Below, piece after piece: positions 58,137 to 64,000 of a DNA stretch of 64,000 nucleotides (its first letter is position 1; the number at the start of each line of letters is the position of its first letter). Origin of the DNA: Nocardia sp. CNY236 (GTDB lineage: Bacteria > Actinomycetota > Actinomycetes > Mycobacteriales > Mycobacteriaceae); assembly GCF_000482385.1 (NCBI RefSeq), contig NZ_AXVD01000016.1:1-64000 (forward strand), in the 5' to 3' direction. The translations under genes and the position numbers were made by a program. The notes under the pieces were generated by a model, which saw only the letters and a list, made by a program, of their open reading frames with translations, was not told the DNA's origin and searched no databases.

Positions 58137-58827
58137 CCGAAAACGTGCAGGTCAGGGCTATGATGCTACTTCGATCAAGAAGCCATCAACACGAGCCATC
58201 AACGACCGACCTGTACGGCAGCCCGGTCGGTCCAACCAACGTGCGCCTCTACCAAGTGTGCGCCGAGGTCGATCTGGGTGACCGAGGAACGTAGCGCGCA
58301 AGCCCGGTCCTTCAGGGCCGGGTTAGCGCGTCAACTTCCCTTTCTCGGGGCCACCAGGCCGTCTCTGGTCTTCGATGTATTGCTTCACAACACTAACGCG
58401 ACCTGCTGGTTTACCGAATCCGTGTTGATGGCATCAACAATCGGCTGACCCCAACTCGCGTTGATCCATCAACATGATCGTGGTCGGCGTCGAATCTTGT
58501 CCCACCGCGGCCTGTTCAAGGGGTGAAAACGCTGAAAAACAGTTGGTGCGGTGGGCACAGATCCTTGGCATCTCGGACGAGCTGTTGTCTTCGAAGTGCC
58601 GCCCGTCGGGGTGTGACGGCAGCGCAGCCAGCCCTCCCGCGTGGGGCGATGGCAGCCAGGTGCAGCGCATTTCGTGGGTGGTCATATGAGCAGGCCCCCA
58701 CGCGCAGTGGTCGGCGATGGCCTCGGCTATCGCCGACCACGACATTCGTGACCGGATGTTCTGGTTGTCGCGCCGTGGTTCCGGTGATGTGGAACTACGC
58801 TCCGGTGACGTGGTGCGTGGACGGAAC
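58137..58827. other. Intergenic region after tRNA-Ala with ATCAAC repeats
   Basis: There are 690 bases without a supported gene. It contains GCCATCAAC direct repeats (58182-58190, 58195-58203), palindromes GTTGATGGCATCAAC (58424-58438) and GTTGATCCATCAAC (58460-58473), and a hairpin at 58295-58330. A 229-residue minus-strand frame across 58434-59123 overlaps the secreted-protein gene and lacks any motif. No integrase is seen. Confidence 0.55.
58295..58330 (+). terminator. Extended hairpin downstream of tRNA-Ala
   Basis: An AGCCCGGTCC / GGGCCGGGTT stem (two G-U pairs) with loop TTCA is extended by CGCGC/GCGCG around a bulged A. It could end the tRNA transcript or be the subterminal hairpin of a lost IS200/IS605-type element; the latter is speculative. 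Confidence 0.5.
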
Positions 58828-59280
58828 TCAGCGAATTCGAATCTCGCTGAAAGGTGTCCCGAGGTGCAGGTAGTCGGTGGTGACGCCGATGTGTACCCGC
58901 CCGCTTCCGGTGGGCAGGCGGGCGAAGGTGGTCTGTGGAGGTTGGGCCGCCGAGCCGCGACTGGTGATGGGTACGGCGACAGTTCCCACGGCGCCGGTGT
59001 CGAGGTTGCGCCAGTTGGCGAAAGCGGTGAAGGTGCAGGGTACGCCGAAGGGGGTGTAGTTGACGAAACTGATGCCGAAACGGGCGGTCCCGGGGGTTCC
59101 CCGTGGGGAAGACGCACCCGCATCTGCTTGGCCGTAGCAGGTGTCGCCGAAGGTGTGGATGACGCCGATTGTGGTGAATGTAGGTCGATCGGCCGTCGCC
59201 GGGGCCGCCGACGAGGCGAATGTGCCCGCGCACAGCGCCGCGACGAGGGCGCTATGCCGGGCCAGCCGCTTGCCTGTCAC
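58828..59280 (-). CDS. Small secreted protein, function unknown
   Basis: The 150-residue protein has a clear signal peptide (MTGKRLARHSALVAALCAGT to ATA-D near residue 31). The mature region of about 119 residues is beta-rich and has two Cys (near residues 48 and 80) that could form a disulfide. I recognise no family. Confidence 0.75.
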   Translation of the reverse strand: MTGKRLARHSALVAALCAGTFASSAAPATADRPTFTTIGVIHTFGDTCYGQADAGASSPRGTPGTARFGISFVNYTPFGVPCTFTAFANWRNLDTGAVGTVAVPITSRGSAAQPPQTTFARLPTGSGRVHIGVTTDYLHLGTPFSEIRIR

Positions 59281-59510
59281 TGTCGATCACGCTCCTTGTG
59301 TTCGAATCGAGCACTCTCGACCGGTCATTCTGCACTGCCTGCTACGGTTCGCGGTCCGGTTTTGCGCGCGCATCGTCTGTCGTCACCGGGCGGTGGACCA
59401 CGGTGTCGCCGGTAGAGGCTCGCACGCATGAGGTCGTTTCGCCTCGGCGCTGGTGGGTACCGCGAATCCCGACGAGTCGATCAGCTATTCGAGAGGATCG
59501 GTGATACCGC

Positions 59511-59744
59511 ATGGCAACCTGCGATACCTGCGGGAACGAGTACGACAAGACGTTCACCATCACCAGCGACGGTCGGTCCGCCACCTTCGACAGCTTCGAA
59601 TGCGCGATCAACGCGCTCGCTCCGGTGTGCCTGCACTGCTCCTGTCGAATTCTCGGTCACGGGGTCGAAGCGAGCGGAAGCTTCTTCTGCTGCGCGCACT
59701 GCGCCCATGAAGAAGGCCACATGACGTTGGTCGACCACGTGTGA
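59511..59744 (+). CDS. Cys-rich metal-binding hypothetical protein (77 aa)
   Basis: The start MATCDTCGNEYDKTF has CxxC; the later residues SFECAINALAPVCLHCSCRIL and FFCCAHCAHEEGH bring the total to ten Cys plus His. Four CxxC-type pairs suggest binding of zinc or another metal. Proteins of this size and pattern are common in actinobacteria but uncharacterised. Confidence 0.8.
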   Translation: MATCDTCGNEYDKTFTITSDGRSATFDSFECAINALAPVCLHCSCRILGHGVEASGSFFCCAHCAHEEGHMTLVDHV

Positions 59745-59784
59745 GCTGCTCGCTGGAGCCGACGATTCGCGGTACGAGCCATAC

Positions 59785-60516
59785 TCACGGGGCAGATGAC
59801 CGATATGTCGCGATGCCGGCGGTCGCGGCCGCCTCGCCGAGAACTGTCTCCAGCATCGCTGGAGTGAGCCGTCCTGTGAAGGTGTTCTGTTGGCTCACGT
59901 GGTAGCAACCGAACAGGTGCAGGGGCGCCCGGTCGGTCTGGGTCGCCGGCAGGTCGACTCGCACGCCGTGGCCGAACTTCGGTCGCGGTCGTGGTACGAC
60001 GCGGCCCTCGCGCGCCACCACACCGAGCAGCGCCTGCCACCCGAACGCACCCAACACCACCACCGAACGGACGGTCGGCGTCAGCAGGCGCATCTCGGTG
60101 GTCAACCAGTGGCTGCACTGGTCCCGTTCGGCCGGGGTCGGTTTGTTGTCCGGTGGCGCACAATGCACCGGAGCGGTGATCCGCACTCCGGTCAAGTGCA
60201 GACCATCATCCCTGCCGGTCGCAGTCGGCTGATTGGCCAAACCGACCGCGTGCAGCGCGGCGAAGAGCACGTCGCCGCTGCGGTCGCCGGTGAACATGCG
60301 TCCGGTGCGGTTACCGCCGTGCGCCGCAGGGGCGAGTCCGACGATCAGCATGTGCGCGTCTGCTGGCCCGAAGCCGGGAACAGCGCGGCCCCAATAGGGC
60401 TGATCACGGTAGGCGGCGCGTTTGTGCCGCGCGGCATGTTCCCGCCAAGCGACCAAGCGCGGGCAGGCGAAGCAGTCGGCGACTGCCGCGTCGAGCTCGG
60501 CAATGGTTCGGCACAT
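59785..60516 (-). CDS. Uracil-DNA glycosylase, family 5 (UdgB)
   Basis: The 243-residue base-excision repair enzyme removes uracil and related deaminated bases. It has the iron-sulfur Cys pair CFACPRLVAWREH near residue 16, motif A GLAPAAHGGNRTGRMFTGDRSG, and motif C region GCYHVSQQNTFTGRLT, the diagnostic family-5 pattern. Further Cys (APVHCAPPDNKP, DQCSHWL) complete a likely 4Fe-4S cluster. It stands alone and is divergent from the GyrI-like pair. Confidence 0.93.
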   Translation of the reverse strand: MCRTIAELDAAVADCFACPRLVAWREHAARHKRAAYRDQPYWGRAVPGFGPADAHMLIVGLAPAAHGGNRTGRMFTGDRSGDVLFAALHAVGLANQPTATGRDDGLHLTGVRITAPVHCAPPDNKPTPAERDQCSHWLTTEMRLLTPTVRSVVVLGAFGWQALLGVVAREGRVVPRPRPKFGHGVRVDLPATQTDRAPLHLFGCYHVSQQNTFTGRLTPAMLETVLGEAAATAGIATYRSSAP

Positions 60517-60852
60517 GTCAGTGCTCAGCGTGGTCGAGCATCAGCAGATCGCCATGGCAGCGGGTGGGTCCGGTATCGGGCTGTCGGTCATCGGAACTCC
60601 GTTCGATGTGGCCACACGATCGGTAACCGACGGTCATGTCCATGATGCCTCAGTGGAACCGGTCGGTCGGGTGGATCACCGTTGTCGGGCTCGATCGACC
60701 CGAACCGGACGTTTGACCAGTTCAACGCGCTGCCCGAATGACGAGCGGGCATGATGTGTGATCAGCGACACGCCGTATGGATTGGTAGCATGGCGTTTCC
60801 GGTCGACCGGATGCAGACAACTCACCCTGGCTTCATTCGAAAGAGTCTTTTC
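60517..60852. other. Intergenic between UdgB and GyrI-like pair
   Basis: There are 336 bases with divergent promoters presumed. I find no gene with support and no clear hexamers. Frames that extend upstream from the GyrI-like gene have no ribosome binding site or family match. Confidence 0.45.
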
Positions 60853-61296
60853 ATGCAGTTTGAGATCGTCGAGCGGGACGAGACGTGGGTTGCCGGACTA
60901 CCGGTGCGCAGCCCGAAACGCGCGCTCGGGAAACTGCAGGACCGGGATCTGGAGGCTGCCTGGGCGGCCGTACTGCACCAGGAACTCGGTGGGCCGTTGG
61001 CCAGCGCCTACACCGACTATTGCGGCGAGCTCAGGACGTACAACACGCAGATCGTGGGCTACCAGTGCGCATCCTTCGATGGCATCACTCGGGGGCACCT
61101 GGTCGCCCGTCTACCGCGCGGCGCGTACGCACGCTTCTCGTCGGTGGGCAACTTCCCGCAGGTGATGACCGACCTGTGGATGCAGATCGCCTATGCCGAG
61201 GAGCACAATCTCATCAAACGCACCTTCACCGGCGATTTCGAGTGCTACCCACACGCCTACAAGATCGATCTCTACTTGGCGGTCGACCACCGATGA
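60853..61296 (+). CDS. GyrI-like effector-binding-domain protein 1
   Basis: The 147-residue protein from ATG 60853 (MQFEIVERDETW) has the GyrI/AraC effector-binding fold pattern. AGLPVRSPKRALGKLQDRDLEAAW opens it (outlined), and the C-terminal ARLPRGAYARFSSVGNFPQVMTDLW follows, typical of single-domain BacI/GyrI-like proteins that bind small hydrophobic ligands or gyrase-type targets. No DNA-binding domain is fused. It overlaps the next paralogue by four bases (ATGA). Confidence 0.82.
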   Translation: MQFEIVERDETWVAGLPVRSPKRALGKLQDRDLEAAWAAVLHQELGGPLASAYTDYCGELRTYNTQIVGYQCASFDGITRGHLVARLPRGAYARFSSVGNFPQVMTDLWMQIAYAEEHNLIKRTFTGDFECYPHAYKIDLYLAVDHR

Positions 61297-61727
61297 GCTA
61301 CACGATTGCAGTCCGCGCCGACGCGATCTACGGCGGGTTGGTCGTCCCGCGCGTCCGTCCGAGTTTCAAGGTCAGCAACAGTGACCTGATCGAGTTCCTC
61401 AAAGACCGCCTGCGCGATCGAGCGGTTGTGGACTCGCCGATGTTTACGGTGTATGTGCCGGACCCGGCCGGAAACTACAACGCGGTGGTCTGTTTCGAAT
61501 ACGCCTCACCGGAGGCAGTTCCGGTGGGTGATCTTCTGGTGCGGGTTCCGAAAGGAATTTACGCCCGTTTCACACCGAATGGCGACTATCACGATCTGGT
61601 GGAGGATGTCTGGGCGCAGGTCGATGATGCGACTGCGTCGGCAGAGATCACTCGTGCTTACCGTGAGGAGATCGAGATCTGGCATGGTTCGCAGTCGGTG
61701 GAGCTCTTCATTTCCATCGTAATATAG
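61293..61727 (+). CDS. GyrI-like effector-binding-domain protein 2
   Basis: The 144-residue paralogue of the preceding gene reads MSYTIAVRADAIYGGLVVPRVR, later VRVPKGIYARFTPNGDYHDLVEDVW and EEIEIWHGSQSVELFISI. Start overlaps the upstream stop. The shared (V/A)RxPxGxYARF segment shows a tandem duplication with divergence. Its stop codon lies inside an AT-rich hairpin. Confidence 0.82.
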   Translation: MSYTIAVRADAIYGGLVVPRVRPSFKVSNSDLIEFLKDRLRDRAVVDSPMFTVYVPDPAGNYNAVVCFEYASPEAVPVGDLLVRVPKGIYARFTPNGDYHDLVEDVWAQVDDATASAEITRAYREEIEIWHGSQSVELFISIVI

Positions 61728-61751
61728 GTTACCGTTCGCTAACCTATATTA
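61720..61751 (+). terminator. AT-rich hairpin overlapping the stop of GyrI-like protein 2
   Basis: Twelve-base perfect arms TAATATAGGTTA / TAACCTATATTA with an 8-base loop span the TAG stop. Its AT content is strikingly unlike the rest of this chromosome. Confidence 0.8.
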
Positions 61752-62081
61752 GACCAACCGGTCTCTACTTTTGTCGTGATATCGCCCGATGCTGATCTGA
61801 CCTGCGAAAATGGTGGGGTACCGTAGAGTTTTCGGAATATTAGCTAGAAATCTGGTCAATCTCCGCCGCATGACGGATACTTTCTCGAGTGACTTCCTCT
61901 CGGCCCTCGAGCCGTGGGGGTGCTACACGGGCTGGACTATCGTGCAGGGCGGCGCGGCGATGGAGTAGGGCGAACAACTGTGGATCCGACTACATTCGTG
62001 CCGAGGAACTCTCATGAGCAGGGAGTACGACGGTGCTACGACGGGCACGCAGTGGGTGGTTCGGTCGCCGGTGGTCGATCG
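61752..62081. other. Intergenic, no supported gene
   Basis: This relatively AT-rich stretch (61752-61860) follows the hairpin. No gene is supported before 62082. Promoters of the downstream genes may lie here. Confidence 0.45.
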
Positions 62082-62399
62082 GTGTCGACGTTCGTCGCTG
62101 CACTCGTCGAATCGGCATCTCGCCGTGGCCGAGATGTGTTGCACCGGATGGTTGCCGAGCGGATGTCGGAGGGCGCGATCGAGACCGAAGGCGCCTCACA
62201 TGCCCGACGCCCGGGTGAACGTGGCCCGATTTCCTCCGGCTTCGCGGATACACTAGCGTCGCTCCGAGGTCGTTTCCTGGACCTGCTGGAAGTGCCCGAG
62301 CATGAGACCATGGCGTTGGTGCTCCGCCTGGGCGACGCTTCCGCGGCAACGGTGAACAGCAGGCGGCGTCCGATGCTCGGCGTGGACACCAGCATCTAA
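62082..62399 (+). CDS. Hypothetical protein upstream of GGDEF-EAL gene (105 aa)
   Basis: From GTG 62082 the frame encodes a helical segment VSTFVAALVESASRRGRDVL, then LASLRGRFLDLLEVPEHETMALVLRLGD and a C-terminal DTSI. Third-position GC bias is consistent with coding, and the stop lies two bases before the next GTG start, suggesting an operon. No family is recognised, and the start is uncertain (ATG 62148 is an alternative). Confidence 0.45.
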   Translation: MSTFVAALVESASRRGRDVLHRMVAERMSEGAIETEGASHARRPGERGPISSGFADTLASLRGRFLDLLEVPEHETMALVLRLGDASAATVNSRRRPMLGVDTSI

Positions 62400-62401
62400 G
62401 C

Positions 62402-64000
62402 GTGATCGGAGACAATGTGCCACGGCGGACACTGGACTCACTGGTGACTCGAGTCGCTTCGGAGCTCATGGGTGTGGACGCCACAACGATGGTTGCCGCC
62501 ACCGAACGTGTGCTCGATCGATTGGTCGAGTACTTCGACGTGGACTCCAGCTTTGTGCGACATACCGATCGCGCACGTCGAGCCACGGTGCTTGTCGCGG
62601 AATGGCCCCGGCGGCCGCAGATACCGGAGCCGGATCCGCTTGCTGTGATACATTTCGCCGACGCCGACCCAGTTTTTCGTGCATTGGAGAATGCGACCGA
62701 GCCGGTGGTCGCACATCCCGGCGTGGAATTCGCCGAATACCAGGAGACCATTCGCCAGGGATCTGGAATCTCCGGGGTGACCTCGGCCGCCGTACCGCTG
62801 TTGTCTCGAGGCGAGTCCACGGGCATGCTCGGATTCGTCAAGGTCGGTGACCGGGAATGGAGCAATCGCGAACTCAACGTACTGAAGGCCATTGCGGCGC
62901 TGTTCGCGCAGTTGCAGGCACGGGTGGTTGCAGAAGAGCAACTTCGGTATATCGCACTACACGACGATTTGACCGGACTGGCCAATAGGCGCGCGCTGCT
63001 CGAGCACATGGAAGAGCGATTACGCAGCGGCAGTCCCGGTCCGGTAGCAGCCATCTTTCTCGACCTGGATCGTTTGAAAGCACTGAACGATTTCCTCGGC
63101 CATACTGCCGGGGACAATTTCATCCGCACATTGTCGTCCCGCTTGCGTGATCATCTGGACCCGAACGACGTTATCGCTCGACTGGGTGGCGACGAATTCG
63201 TCATCGTTCCCGCCAAGCCCATGGACGCAGTCGCCGCGGAGGGGGAGGCGAACCGCATTCAACAATTGATCGCCCGGCGCGTCACGGTCGGCGGCGAGAG
63301 CGTCAGTCGGGGGGTCAGTGCCGGTGTGGCGCTCGGTTTTCCAGGCGAGACCACTGTCACCGATGTGCTGCGCCGTGCAGACTACGCGTTGTTGGCCGCG
63401 AAGTCGGGCGGTGGCAACGGCGTTGCGGTGTTCACCGATGCCATGCGCGCGCAGTTCGAACTCCAAGATGACGTCGAACTCAACCTGCGCGGTGCTGTGT
63501 TGGACGGCTCACTGGTGCTGCATTACCAGCCGGAGGTGGATCTGCGTACCGGCCGCATCGTCGCGATGGAAGCACTGGTCCGCTGGCTGCATCCGACCCG
63601 AGGGCTGCTACCGCCGGCGGCGTTCGTCGCTGTCGCCGAGGCCACGAATCTGGCTGGTGAATTGGGCCGCTGGGTGATCCGGTCGGCGTGCGCGCAATTC
63701 GCCGAATGGCGCCGTCGCGGTATCGCACGTGATGTCGTGATGCGCATCAATGTGTCGCCGGTGCAGTTGGTCAGCCTCGATTTCGTCGCGCGGATCGAAG
63801 ACATCCTTCGGGTGTTCGGCATCGACGGCAGTTCGGTGTGCCTCGAGATCACCGAGCACGTCGTGGTTCAGGACCTGGCCAGAACCCAGGTCACCCTCCG
63901 TGGATTGAAGCGGATGGGCGTGCAGATCGCGATCGACGACTTCGGTACCGGCTACAGCTCGCTGTCGCATCTCAAAGCCCTGCCGGTCGACGCGGTGAAG
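62402..64000 (+). CDS. GGDEF-EAL c-di-GMP signalling protein, 3'-truncated by window
   Basis: The frame is open to the end of the window. GTG 62402 is a start, with GTG 62417 and ATG 62489 as alternatives. An N-terminal GAF-like sensor domain of about 150 residues leads to LALHDDLTGLANRRALL (GGDEF entry; first residue read as Ile-Ala in part). The intact active loop RLGGDEFVIV lies near 63185, preceded by LDLDRLKALND. The EAL domain has MEALVRWLHP near 63565, INVSPVQL, EITEHV and IDDFGTGYSSLSHLK at the edge. Both signatures are intact, so cyclase and phosphodiesterase activity are possible. Confidence 0.93.
   Translation, partial: MIGDNVPRRTLDSLVTRVASELMGVDATTMVAATERVLDRLVEYFDVDSSFVRHTDRARRATVLVAEWPRRPQIPEPDPLAVIHFADADPVFRALENATEPVVAHPGVEFAEYQETIRQGSGISGVTSAAVPLLSRGESTGMLGFVKVGDREWSNRELNVLKAIAALFAQLQARVVAEEQLRYIALHDDLTGLANRRALLEHMEERLRSGSPGPVAAIFLDLDRLKALNDFLGHTAGDNFIRTLSSRLRDHLDPNDVIARLGGDEFVIVPAKPMDAVAAEGEANRIQQLIARRVTVGGESVSRGVSAGVALGFPGETTVTDVLRRADYALLAAKSGGGNGVAVFTDAMRAQFELQDDVELNLRGAVLDGSLVLHYQPEVDLRTGRIVAMEALVRWLHPTRGLLPPAAFVAVAEATNLAGELGRWVIRSACAQFAEWRRRGIARDVVMRINVSPVQLVSLDFVARIEDILRVFGIDGSSVCLEITEHVVVQDLARTQVTLRGLKRMGVQIAIDDFGTGYSSLSHLKALPVDAVK

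Noticed and set aside
58434..59123. 229-codon minus-strand frame near tRNA-Ala
   Set aside because: Overlaps the secreted-protein gene in another frame; Pro/Ser/Thr-rich with no motif or signal peptide.
61990..63129. 379-codon minus-strand frame opposite the GGDEF region
   Set aside because: The plus strand encodes a clear GAF-GGDEF sequence here.

Overview
This is a high-GC actinobacterial chromosome segment, most consistent with Nocardia or a very close mycolic-acid-bearing relative. Two tandem MspA-type porin genes of the kind paired in Nocardia point that way, as does strong gene-order agreement with the Mycobacterium tuberculosis Rv0946c-Rv0996 region: pgi, chorismate mutase, uvrD1, M23 peptidase, sucCD, Rv0954/Rv0955-type membrane proteins, purN-purH, mprAB-pepD-moaB2, FmdB, 5-FTHF ligase, galU, moeA/glp, rimJ and glpR. 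Identifications rest on reading motifs and on recalled family knowledge. No database search was run.

Layout. 1-8541 is the 3' part of a large nonribosomal peptide synthetase (A-T-C-A-T-E-C, then a degenerate half A domain). 8566-12959 (minus strand) holds a membrane protein, an encapsulin shell with its DyP peroxidase cargo, a cupin, dfrA and thyA. cobF and an Fpg/Nei glycosylase follow on the plus strand. 14704-18395 (minus) carries a type-B carboxylesterase, a condensation-fold protein and an enoyl-CoA hydratase, divergent from a TetR regulator and AidB-like acyl-CoA dehydrogenase. 20780-37198 is the core metabolic block: pgi, aldehyde dehydrogenase, chorismate mutase, pcrA/uvrD1, M23 peptidase, sucCD, two membrane proteins, purN and purH.

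37250-44462 (minus) carries a lipoprotein, a zinc-independent S18, a coiled-coil protein and a Cvn 'conservon' (sensor kinase, roadblock, DUF742, GTPase) with an MHYT membrane protein appended. 44774-49403 is the mprA-mprB-pepD-moaB2 envelope-stress module; both mprA and pepD are preceded by the same direct-repeat pair. Two porins follow an IS remnant. 51763-57972 has a SAF-domain protein, FmdB, 5-FTHF cyclo-ligase, galU, a gephyrin-like MoeA (Glp), rimJ and GlpR, ending at tRNA-Ala(CGC). The final 6 kb is accessory: a secreted protein, a Cys-rich protein, a family-5 uracil-DNA glycosylase, a tandem GyrI-like pair and a GGDEF-EAL protein cut by the window edge.

Functional groupings. DyP and encapsulin should form a peroxidase nanocompartment. 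thyA-dfrA close the thymidylate/folate cycle, and 5-FTHF ligase and purN also use folate one-carbon units. MprAB-PepD sense and treat envelope stress. Glp and GlpR are expected divisome partners. Short tandem repeats sit at the stop codons of several genes and look like a recurrent local feature of this chromosome.
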